DNA from: Eustoma russellianum
Lineage: Eukaryota; Streptophyta; Magnoliopsida; Gentianales; Gentianaceae
Assembly: GCA_036186865.1 (NCBI GenBank)
Contig: AP025046.1
Span: 34,542,439-34,606,438, forward strand
Direction: 5' to 3'
Length of the DNA: 64,000 nucleotides
Of this stretch, positions 44,640 through 54,405 are shown piece by piece (the first letter of the stretch is position 1; every line of letters starts with the position of its first letter). The translations under genes and the position numbers were made by a program. The notes under the pieces were generated by a model. The model was given only the letters and a program-made list of their open reading frames with translations. It made no database searches and was not told the DNA's origin.

Positions 44640-45260
44640 GTATAACAGCGGATGTTTGGGGTATAAATAGTGAAATGAGCGACGACATAGCGACGACATA
44701 GCGACGCATTTGTCAACCGTTGGGAATGTGCAGTGAATGTGCAGTGTGTGCAGTGAATGTGCAGTGATGACCTTTCGGATGTTATAGCGACGACGTAGCG
44801 ACGAATTAGCGACGTAAGTTTATCGTACGATGCAACCGTTGGGAACTGAACTGACACTGCCGAATAGCGACAACTTGGCGACGGAATAGCGACGAAACGC
44901 GTCGAATAATGTGAAGAGACGTTTTCCGTCGCTGTCTCGTCGGTAAAGCGTCGGTAAATTCAAAAAAAAAAACCCGCGAAGCCCGTTCTTCTCATTGTAT
45001 TTAGTTTTTCCCTTTTTCGTCGATACGGTTAGTAGGTTTTTGTCGTTCTATTAAGTTTCGTCGAAGATATAGTTAGGTTTCGACGATACGGTTAATAGGT
45101 TTTTGTCGTTCTATTAAGTTTCGTCGAAGATATATATAGTTAGTAGGTTTTCGTTGTTGTATTAGGTTTCGTCGGTATATAGTTGATGTTTAGTCGGTGA
45201 ATTAGTCGGAAGAAATTTTTCTTAACCACATTTCGCGTATACAGGTGTGTCGTCAGGATT
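44640..45260. repeat. internal CGACG repeats between the two small genes
   Basis: 44680-44930 and 44930-45200 hold tagcgacgaca, gtcggtaaa and tttcgtcgaaga words, including a direct duplication of cgatacggttagtaggttttt (near 45021 and 45083). Upstream of gene B (minus strand) lies its TATA-like ctatttata at 44663-44671. Confidence 0.75.
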
Positions 45261-45407
45261 CGTAAGAGATTAAACACGTGTTATAATTATTAAGAAAACA
45301 AATACGATATTAAAAAAACAAACTTCATTAATATAAAATTAAAAATTAAAAATTACAAAATATAATAAGAAATATTTAAAAAAAGCTAAATAGCGAAGAG
45401 TAGCCAC

Positions 45408-45752
45408 TCACTGTTCGTCATCCGAACAGAGAGAAGCTATACTCTTCGCACACGCCTTCAGTTGGCGTCTCAACTGTGCAGATTTGGATTTAATCCGCAT
45501 CTGCCTTTTATCTATGCAGTCGAGACGCTCTTCCTGAACCGTGACATGCGCCTTCACCTCATCTAACATTTTCCACAGATCTCGTACTTCTGTTTGGAGT
45601 TCGACAATTTGTCGATCCCGGCGAGGCTCAGAGGTCTCTGGTGGGGGAGGAGGTGGGGGAGGAACAGTTGAAGAAGAAGGCACTTCAGTTGGCGGTGTTG
45701 CCGCCCTACCACCACGTCCACCACGTCGTGCTTGTGCTTTAGTACGAACCAT
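45408..45752 (-). CDS. small basic/coiled-coil protein A of the CACTA element (114 aa)
   Basis: Function unknown. MVRTKAQARRGGRGGRAA, a Pro run (PPPPPPPP) near residue 35, a coiled-coil stretch (DRQIVELQTEVRDLWKMLDE ...), a basic helix (KSKSAQLRRQLKACAKS) and an acidic end LCSDDEQ. Paralogue of the gene at 44274-44606. A minus-strand TATA box, ctatataaac (45809-45818), lies 57 bases before the start, so it has its own promoter, divergent from the transposase gene at 46361. The complete frame and the paralogue make chance unlikely. Confidence 0.7.
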   Translation of the reverse strand: MVRTKAQARRGGRGGRAATPPTEVPSSSTVPPPPPPPPETSEPRRDRQIVELQTEVRDLWKMLDEVKAHVTVQEERLDCIDKRQMRIKSKSAQLRRQLKACAKSIASLCSDDEQ

Positions 45753-46360
45753 TTTGGATTATAAAATAGTTGTTTTATATGTTGTTGTGGGCACACGCTG
45801 ATCCACTGTTTATATAGTGAAATCAGCGACGACATAGCGACGAATTAGCGACGCAAAACATCGTAAGTTGTAAGCATGGGGAACTGGACGGACTGTCTTT
45901 TACCGACGACGTACCGATGCCTTAGCGACGAAACACGTCGTACGGAATGAAGAGACGTTTTGCGTCGCAATGTAATCGGTATTTCGTCGGTAAAAGCATA
46001 TCAAACGACGTGTTTCGTCGCTGGTCGTCGGTACGTCGTCGGTATATGTGTTTGTTTGTCTCCGGGATTTGTGTTTCTTGTTCGTCGATGTTCGTCGCTA
46101 AGTCGTCGGTATATGTGTGTTTGTCTCCGGGATTTGTGTTTCTTGTTCGTCGCCGTTCGTCGCTAAGTCGTCGGTATTGTCTTATACTGGGAACGATAAA
46201 ACCATTGTATTTCTTCTTCTCTTCTTCTCTTCTCCCATTCTTCTCTCATTTCAAACACATCAATCATCAATTTTGAACGAAAATACAGAAGTGTGGAATT
46301 TTGATTTTTTCTACACACGAAAAAAGATAGCTGCTGTTAGTTTCAAGGTGTAGCGAGAAA
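45753..46360. promoter_or_regulatory. bidirectional promoter region with CGACG repeats
   Basis: Separates the minus-strand gene A from the plus-strand transposase. It has the gene A TATA at 45809-45818, CGACG/CGTCG words from 45828 to 46170, and a duplicated segment gtcggtatatgtgtttgttt / gtcggtatatgtgtgtttgt (46038, 46106) next to gtctccgggatttgtgtttc. No clear TATA for the transposase; cttatactgggaacgataaaa at 46181-46201 may serve. Confidence 0.6.
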
Positions 46361-49300
46361 ATGGATCCGAGGAGAAGCGATAGAAAGTGGATGTACCAGA
46401 GAGTAAACAACGGGGAGTGGTGTTTTAGATTTGTTGAAGGTCTCGAAGAATTTATTGATTTTGCGACGAGTAATGAAAGTGGAACGCAGATTAGATGTCC
46501 GTGCAAGAAATGCAAGAACCGTAAATATAAGGATCCGGGTGACGTGAGGGTTCACATATTGAAACAAGGTTTCGTCCACAATTACCATACATGGTACTGT
46601 CACGGCGAATATGAGGGGGCGTCTACATCTGCAACTGTACACGTCGAAGGGGGACCCGGTCAGGTTAATGCCGAAGAAATAGGCGAGGGATCTCACAACC
46701 CATACATGCAGATGGTGACAGACGCAGCCGCTGGCGCATTTACCGGAGAGCAGTTGTTACAAATGCAGGATCCGGATGAACAGCCGCGTACATTCGTGGA
46801 GGAAGATCCGAACCCTCAGGCGAGACAGTTTTTTGAGATGCTGAACGCCGCCAACACGCCGCTGTATCCTGGTTGCGGTAGTCACACACAGATGTCCATG
46901 ATCGGTCGGATGACGAGCATGAAGACGGAACACCGCATGACGGAGAGATTGTACGATGGGATGTGTCAGCTGATGAGGGAATCTCTTCCTGAAGGGAACA
47001 CAATGGTCGACAGTTTTTATTCGACGAAGAAACAGCTGCAGGCGTTGGGACTGCCGGTTCAGAAAATCGATTGTTGTTCAGAGGGGTGCATCATATACTG
47101 GGGCATCAACGAGGATAAAGACATGTGCAGGGTCTGTGGGACAAGCAGGTGGAGAACGAACAAAAGAAACCGGAACGTGCCAAGAAAACAATTTTACTAT
47201 TTACCTCTCGCCCCTAGACTGCAGAGGCTATACGCATCCGGTGCCACAGCTAGCCAGATGAGGTGGCACGCGGAGCACTACACGAAAGACGGTGAGATGT
47301 GCCATCCATCTGACGGCGAAGCTTGGAGGACGTTCGATGCGACGCATCCGGGTTTTTCGTCGGAGACAAGGAACGTTAGGTTGGGTTTATGCACCGACGG
47401 GTTCAACCCGTTTGGACAGTCGGGAGAGCAGTATTCGTCGTGGCCTGTAATCGTGACGCCGTACAATCTACCGCCTTGGATGTGCATGAAGAAGCCTTAC
47501 ATGTTCTTGACTGTGATCGCACCAGGTCCTAGGAATCCGAAACAGAAGATCGACCTATACCTGCAGCCGTTGATACAGGAGCTGAAGTGGTTATGGGAGT
47601 TTGGCGTGGAGACGTTCGATATATCGACTAAACAAAACTTCCAGCTACGCGCCGTGCTGATGTGGACGATCAGTGACTTCCCGGCTTATTCTATGTTGTC
47701 GGGGTGGAGCACAGCGGGGAAATACGCTTGCCCTTGCTGCATGAAGCAAGCGAAGACGATGTCCTTGAAACATGGACGTAAGATAAGCTGGTTCGACAGC
47801 CATAGGAAGTTCCTGCCCAGACGTCATTCGTACAGAAGGAACGTGACGGCGTTCATGCCTGGCATTGTCGTTAAGGACACAAAGCCCGAGCTCCTCACGG
47901 GTGCAGAGGTGCTGCAGGAGATAGACAGTTGTGGATTCGTGGGGGTCGCTGATGATCCGGACGGCAGTCACAATGCAGACCTGGCTCGTTACTGTATCGG
48001 GTGGAAGAAGAGAAGCATATTCTGGGAGCTTCCGTACTGGAAGAGCAATATGATCCGACATAACCTGGATGTCATGCATATTGAGAAGAACGTGTTTGAC
48101 AACATTTTCAATACAGTGCTGAATGTGCCAGGGAAAACAAAAGACAATTCGAAGGCACGACTTGATATGCGCGACCTCAACATGCGACTGGAGCTGCATC
48201 CCGTTGGCACATCATACATGCCGAAGTCCTCGTACACGCTGAATGCGGAGCAGGTCAGTGCGTTGTTATCATGGCTAGGGACGGCTAGATTTCCTGATGG
48301 CCATGTTTCGAACCTGTCGAAGAACATCGACGTGAATAAACGCGGTTTGCACGGGATGAAGAGCCACGACTGTCACGTGTTCATGCAACGGTTGATGCCC
48401 ATTGCATTCCGCGAGCTGCTTCCAACCAATGTATGGGAAGCAATTACCGAGATGAGTCTGTTCTTCAGATGTCTTACAGCCACGAGACTCAGGGCGGATG
48501 ATATGTCAAGGCTGGAGGGCGAAATCCCAGTGATCATATGCAAGCTGGAAACTATATTCCCTCCGGCCTTCTTTGATTCAATGGAACACTTGCCAGTTCA
48601 TCTACCATACGAGGCACGTGTTGGTGGTCCTGTTCAGTACAGGTGGATGTATCCGTTCGAGAGGTACTCTTTTTTATGTGCATGACATTCTTATGTGTCT
48701 AAGCGATATGCATTTGAACATATATTCACTATATGAACAGATATCTCAGGCATTTGAAGCTGAACATCAAGAACAAGGCGAAAGTCGAGGCCTCTATGTG
48801 CAATGCCTATCTGACGGAGGAAGCATCGGCCTTCGTGTCTCATTACTTCGAGCCAGATGTCCCGTCGAGGTGCAGAGATGTTCCCCGGAACGACGACGGC
48901 ATTTCCAGATCCGGTGTCCTCCCAATATTCACACATCCGATCAGATTTCACGGACAGGGAAAGGAAATGATATTGGGGGACAGCGAGCTGAAGATTGCTC
49001 ATTCTTATGTTCTGCGCAACTGCCGTCAAGTCGACCGTTTCCAGAGGTATAAACGATTTCCCATTTTATTTTGTAAATACCTTGTGATACTCTATCCATT
49101 ATGTTACAAAGATATACAGGGTACTCATTCGTAATTTGCTTCAGCTTGTTCGTTGATTTATTGCAACACCGTTCACCGGGTATATCGAGCGATGCAATAA
49201 ACAATGAGTTAGATTCCAAGTTTGCTGATTGGTTCAGGTGGCATGTAAGTTTTGTATTTGCCTGTTACGTGTACGATATGTGATACACATTTATTGCCCC

Positions 49301-49475
49301 GTTGATGTATACTTACTTGTCCTTTTACAGGCGAGCAAAGGTCATCTGGCTGACGATGAGTACGGTTACATTCTGACGCCAGTAGCCGAGGGTCCATTGA
49401 ACAGAGTCGCGCGACACGACATGTGTTTTGTCAACGGGTATAGATTCCACACAGTCTCCCATGCCAGCCGAAAAT
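46361..49475 (+). CDS. TNP2/TNPD-type CACTA transposase, 3' end interrupted
   Basis: Start ATG 46361. Exons by splice reading: 46361-48663, 48741-49046, 49145-49244, 49331-about 49475, with consistent phases. Residues 1-85: transposase-associated domain (DRKWMYQRV, FIDFATSN, RCPCKKCKNRKY, HILKQGFVHNYHTWYCHGEY). About 165-600: Transposase_21 core (LPEGNTMVDSFYSTKKQ, CSEGCIIYWG, CRVCGTSRW, MRWHAEHY, HPSDGEAWRTFD, RNVRLGLCTDGFNPFG, HIEKNVFDN). About 700-870: DUF4218-like (CKLETIFPPAFFDSMEHLPV, GPVQYRWMYPFERYLRHLKL). Exon 4 reaches NGYRFHTVSHASRKL and then runs into tatg repeats. The C-terminal DUF4216-type region expected next is absent. It would catalyse excision and insertion; the current copy is probably truncated. 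Confidence 0.9.
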
Positions 49476-50200
49476 TATGTATGTATATATATGTATATGT
49501 GTATAGAATTATGTATGTATATATATGTATATGTGTATAGAATTATGTATGTATATATATGTATATGGTATATATATGTATATGGTATATATGTATGTAG
49601 TATATATATGTATATACTGTATATATAGTGTATATATCTATATATGGGTATACATGTATATGGTATATATATGTATATACGGTATATATATATATATATA
49701 TGTATTTATGGATTTTGTAGTTAATTTTCGTATTTGGGTATATAAGTATATATATAAGTTAATTTCGTATTTACATATAAATATATGTAAAATTATTAGA
49801 AAATGTTTTTTTGGGTAGAATTATGTATGTATATATATTTTTCGTATTTACATATATTTATAATTATATAATCTATTTTGGTATATATATGTATATACGG
49901 GTATATATATGTATATGGTATATATATGTATATACCGGTATATGTATATGGTATATATATGTATATGTATGTATATGTATTTAATAGATTTGTAAATGTA
50001 TGTATATGTATATGTATATGTATGTATATGTTTTTAATACATATATACACGCACATATACATATATACGGTACACGCACATATACATATATACGGTATAT
50101 GTATGTATATGTTTTAATACATATATACACGCACAAATACATATATACGGTACATATATACGGTACATATATTTAATTTCGTATTTAAATATAGTTAAAT
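49476..50200. repeat. TATG/TATATG microsatellite replacing the transposase 3' end
   Basis: Dominated by gtatgtatatatatgtatat, tatggtatatat and cgcacatatacatatatacg words, with short unique islands. It starts inside transposase codon sequence at 49476. The ORFs made of Tyr, Ile, Met, Cys and Val on both strands are low complexity and not genes. Confidence 0.9.
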
Positions 50201-50239
50201 TTGTAAAAACTGTTTTGTAAGATGTTTGCATATGATTTT

Positions 50240-50321
50240 CGGTATGATTTGCATTTGTCTTTGGAGAGGCCATTAAGGCTGGGAAACCTCCGTTTAAAAA
50301 TTATTAATATGTTCCTCTCAG
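50240..50321 (+). promoter_or_regulatory. leader or intron end before the TNPA-like gene
   Basis: Contains ggagaggccattaaggctgg and gaaacctccg, repeated in imperfect form at 51424-51452 within intron 3. It ends with a strong acceptor gttcctctcag at 50321, five bases before the ATG. I infer an upstream non-coding exon, or splicing from the transposase transcript as in En/Spm. Confidence 0.5.
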
Positions 50322-50326
50322 ATCTG

Positions 50327-52270
50327 ATGGCTAGTGACGGTTTACCGACGAGATCCACATACCCACCATCTACACAGGACCTTCAAGGAGAGTTCGATGC
50401 GTTCATTTCTCAGCATGATACGTATGCCTCGGTTTCGACCGCCGCTCTGGCTGCGGACTCAGACCTTTTACGGTCTGCCGACATGTCCGCACCCCCCAGT
50501 CATACGACGCCACCCACACCCAGCGTTTCAGCACCTCATCCGGCGTCTGATGCGGCATCGGACCAGGGTGTCATATCAGGGCGTCGTCCCCTCCCTTGGT
50601 CAAATGATACCCATACGTAAGTAATGATTAATTTATTTAACATGTTTTCAAATATATTTCACGCGTTATTTTTTCCTAACAACTTAAACTCTTTCAGGTT
50701 TGGATCGGACAATGGCGCGCTTTCCGGTTGCATCACCCGGTCCTTCCACCTGAGGCTTGACCCATCTGGATATACCTGGGGCCGTGTCACCCCGGAGACA
50801 CGTAGGTTCTACTGGGATGAGTTTCAGGTATTCAAATTTGATGAATTTCACTTTTTGATGCGTAATCAATCATTACTTTTCTAACCACACTTTTATTATT
50901 CCTCCGTATGATAATTGCAGAAGTCGTACAGCTGGCCAGCCGACATCGCCCGCGACGTGGAGCAGGCCTGGCGGCATAGGGCCGCCAAACGCTACGGGGA
51001 CTTCGTCAACTCCCTCAAGACCAAGTCGGAGCGTGACCCCACGTGGATAAGGCCTGCCTACGTATCCGAGGCCGTCTGGGCGGCGTGGGTACAAGGGTGG
51101 AGGGACCCTGCTTACCAAGCCCGCAGCGCCCGGAACGCGGCGAACCGGCGCAGCGGCAACGTACAGGGCCCAGCACCTGCCACACACTCAGGTGGTTCGG
51201 TTTCCCACGCCACCACGATGCGTTCTATGGTGAGTATTTTAATATTGGATTATAACGACCTTCATTGATTTCATTGGATTATTTACATTCATCGACTTAA
51301 GTGGATTATTTACATTCAGTGAGTTAAGTGGATTATCTATATTCGTTGATTACTTATGTTGCGCTGTTGTTTTTTTGGTATTCGTATATGGTTACTTTAA
51401 GTTGGTACATGTGATTTGACTTGGGAGAGGCCTTTAAGGCCGGGATACCTCCGATAAACGAATAGGTCATGCCGAAATTTTTAAAAATTCTGCATATCAC
51501 TAACATATTTTATTTCATTCTTTCAGCAACAGGAGACGGGGGAGTGGCCAGCCTCCTACGATCTCTTCTACAAGACGCATCGGAAGAGAGCCTCCGACGG
51601 AACGGAGGACTGGATCACGACGAAGGCCCGCGACATCAGTGTAAGTAGACTACGATATCATTTGTTTTTTTCCTTAGTTTGTTTTATTGCTAAACCATAA
51701 CAATTCATATTCTCATTTCAGGACGAGTACAACAGATTACTCGCAGATAGGGGCGAACAGGCCGACAAGAACCGCGCTTATTGGGATGCGGTTCGGACCG
51801 TCGGCCCTCAGAATAAGAAGAAGAAGGAGGTGTACGGGGTTGGATCAGCAGCGCCGCGATTCTTTCCCGAAGTTCTGCATCCAGGTGCTTCCTCTGAGGC
51901 CAGCACCTCCGCGCCTTCTGCGACGCCAGAGGATATTTCGCGCCTGGAAGCAGATAATGCGGCGCTGCAGCGTGAGATAGAGTCCATCAGGACGAGGCAA
52001 GAGGAGAGTTTACAGGCACTGCAGTCGCAGCAGCAGGCGATGCAGCAGGCGCTTCAGCAGGCGCTTCAGCATGCGTTTGAGCAGGCGCAGCATCAGACGA
52101 TGCAGGTGCAGCAGGCAACGAACCAGCAAATCTTCCAGCTGTCGCAGGTCGTCATGACTTTCATTTCCAACTCCTCGCAGCCTCAGCCTCAGCCTCAGCC
52201 TCAGCCTCAGCCCCGCCCTCCTGATGGTCACTCTTCTCCGCATGATCCCCCTCCATCTTCCTCTTCATAG
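50327..52270 (+). CDS. TNPA-like Transposase_24 protein (463 aa, five exons)
   Basis: Exons 50327-50616, 50698-50827, 50921-51229, 51527-51640, 51722-52270; all introns GT..AG, total 1,392 nt with no stop. Residues 1-97: Ser/Pro/Ala-rich. Middle: PETRRFYWDEFQKSYSW, ARDVEQAWRHRAAKRYGDFV, THSGGSVSH, WPASYDLFYKTHRKR. This order matches the plant En/Spm Transposase_24 (PF03004) family. The C-terminus has a heptad-like Gln-rich coiled coil (LQSQQQAMQQALQQAL) and a (QP)n stretch. Likely role: binding the subterminal repeats, partnering the transposase and controlling promoters, as TNPA does in En/Spm. Apparently intact. Confidence 0.88.
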
Positions 52271-52609
52271 TTTTTTATTTTTTCATTGTTTGTACAGTCT
52301 ATTTCATTTGTTGTATTGACATTTTCTTTGTACTTTTATATATTCTATCTGACAATTTTACGGATTCTATTTCGTTTGTGTTGTTTAATTATACGAACTT
52401 GAATGCGCAAATACCGTATTACTGTATAATATTTGTACAAATGATTTAATATACAAAATAAAATATATTATAGAAATTAAATAATAATAATAAAAACTTT
52501 TTAATTAATAATGTATTAATATTATTAATAAATCAAAAAAAATTAAAATTTAATATTAAATAATGTATTTAAAATAATTATTAGTAAATTTAATATTTTT
52601 AAAAATAAC
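52271..52609. other. 3' flank of the TNPA-like gene
   Basis: AT-rich, with ttgtacaaatgatttaatat and aataaaat words (possible poly(A) signals). No gene. Confidence 0.5.
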
Positions 52610-53085
52610 AAATACCGACGAACCAGCGACGAAATTGGTCTGTCGCAGATCGGAAATAAAAAAACAAAAATTTAAAATTAGCGACGAAAAGACATATTAA
52701 CGACGACATTTTGCGACGAAATAAAACGGAAACAAAAAATAAAAAAATAATAAATAGCGACGGTAAAACATATACCGACGAAATTTTGCGACGAAATTCT
52801 TTGTCGCAGAACATTAATAAAAAAAATAAAAAATACGAAATAGCGACGAAATAATTTACCGACGAAACAGCGACAACAGAATAAAGGTCGCAGACCTGAC
52901 ATTTTCTCGTCGCAGTTTTGCGACGATACACCGACGCAATTTGTTTTCGTCGCAATACAGCGACGCATTGCCGACGAAATTTGCTTTGCGACAAGCCGTA
53001 TAACGACATTCATTTTTCGTCGCTATTTCGTCGCTATATGCCTGTAGCGACGAAATAGCGACGTTTTTTGTCTGTCGCTATAGGC
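52610..53085. repeat. right subterminal CGACG repeats
   Basis: More than 25 short words of the types taccgacgaa, agcgacgaaa and gtcgca over 475 bp, inverted relative to the left array. Minus-strand frames through this region (52599-53013) only reflect the repeat. Confidence 0.85.
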
Positions 53086-53104
53086 TTTTGTTTTTGTGGT
53101 GAAT

Positions 53105-53564
53105 AAAAAAGAATGATAAAATGAAAAGTTAGTGATAGTTGCAACTAGAATATAATGCATTACTTTAACACTTCAAATTTTTATGTTGGAGGGAGAAAGT
53201 GTTAGTTGTTTGCGATGATAATTTTACAGCGAAAAAATAATTTTGTAAATTTATTAAGAAAATATGATAATGTTATGGGAAGGGGAGAGAGTATTTGTGG
53301 TTTACTGCACTTTTAAATTGTGATGCATGAAATATGAAGTGAGGTGAGAGATAATTATAAGATAGCTTATGCGAGTTTGTTCGAACAAATAACTATGTGC
53401 TATTGTGGTAATTCAACTTATGCTAAATTTTCATAGATGACGCGAAAGCAAAGTAGAATATGTGACACCAAGAAACCCTTAGATCTTCATAGAGTGGGGA
53501 CAACTTTTACACAGCCTATGCCCATGGAATGTTGCATGAAATTCTTACCTCAACTACTAAGACA
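53105..53564. other. no recognisable gene
   Basis: AT-rich flank of the CACTA element; nothing identified. Confidence 0.5.
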
Positions 53565-53870
53565 TAGCTCAGTTGGTACTCGAATTAGAAAATTGTTCCA
53601 AAAATAGTTGCAGATTCAAATCAATACACGCTCAGCGTAGGTACAACACAACTACCTGGGTCAGTAATGGCAATGTTATTGTATCTGGCACAATTGAGTT
53701 AAAGGGTTGTTGACCTATTTTGTAGTAGACACCTTGTGTAAGTTATGTCAATGCCTTACCAACTTAGTATGTCACTGAACTCCTGACTTACATCTTCTAT
53801 GCAGCTCTATGAGACTGGTGCATTGGAGGCCTCCGAGGCATGGGATTTGGCATTTTACTCCAAGGAATTC
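53565..53870 (+). repeat. tRNA-derived SINE (family C)
   Basis: A box tagctcagttggtactcg at 53573, B-box-like gcagattcaaatca at 53611. The 3' part, catcttctatgcagctctat ... gcattggaggcctccgaggc, matches the copy at 22790. The 5' end looks like a tRNA gene start, but no cloverleaf follows. Confidence 0.7.
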
Positions 53871-53902
53871 TTACTGCAACCTATTTTTGGCATACTCTTG
53901 CC

Positions 53903-53909
<7 letters not shown>

Positions 53910-53967
<58 letters not shown>
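53910..53967. repeat. (TA)n microsatellite followed by (TG)n
   Basis: About 58 bp of TA, then acatgtgtgtgtatgtgtgt. Confidence 0.95.
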
Positions 53968-53972
<5 letters not shown>

Positions 53973-54159
53973 CACATGTGTGTGTATGTGTGTGTGTTTA
54001 TTTTTCTTGAGATTTGAGTTTCTGGACACGGACTTTTTATATGGTGGCAATAGAATGGATGCAGTGTTGAATAACGAGATGGTGAATGAGGTGCTTGCTT
54101 CACCCTCGATTGGTCCTTTGAGCATGCATTTATTTGAGTTGTAAACGTCTCCCCTGTAG

Positions 54160-54405
54160 TGTTTCAACAAGAATATGAAGAAGATATGCAGAGGAAGAAT
54201 TTCGTATATTCATTCTCAGTTGTATTTTACAATACATCACACCTAATTTATAACACTGTATTTCTCCATATACATGACAACTAAATATCTAAGAATCAAT
54301 CAACATAAATTAGCATAATTCTCTCCACTAAATTATGTCTATCCCCTATAATCACGTCCATCCCTATAATCACGTTATTTACAAAATATTCCTCATTTAC
54401 TAACA
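54160..54405 (-). repeat. copia 3' LTR
   Basis: Plus strand TGTTTCAACAAG ... TTTACTAACA. The polypurine tract complement ctccccctcaagtt follows at 54406. Confidence 0.95.

Larger units (their letters stand above)
43715..53101 (+). mobile_element. CACTA (En/Spm) transposon, TIR CACCACAAAAA, TSD AAT
   Basis: 9,387 bp. The left end CACCACAAAAAAATTG and the right end (minus strand) CACCACAAAAACAAAAG share 11 terminal bases. The 3-bp duplication AAT is at 43712-43714 and 53102-53104, as expected for CACTA elements; the fourth base of the end is C, not T. Subterminal arrays of gcgacgaaatagcgacg-like words flank both ends. It carries TNP2-type and TNPA-like genes on the plus strand and two related small genes on the minus strand. 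Confidence 0.95.

Noticed and set aside
49428..50273. Several ORFs of Tyr/Ile/Met/Cys repeats
   Set aside because: Pure translation of TATG/TATA microsatellite on both strands.
52599..53013. Minus-strand frames of 111-136 codons at the CACTA right end
   Set aside because: Translation of CGACG subterminal repeats and A/T runs.
53573..53645. Possible tRNA gene (tagctcagttggta start)
   Set aside because: B box is degenerate and no acceptor or anticodon stem can be formed. The 3' part matches a SINE at 22790.
54009..54144. Plus frame ending SIGPLSMHLFEL as a host exon
   Set aside because: The frame is mostly (TA)n/(TG)n translation with a short tail; no splice pattern or domain.
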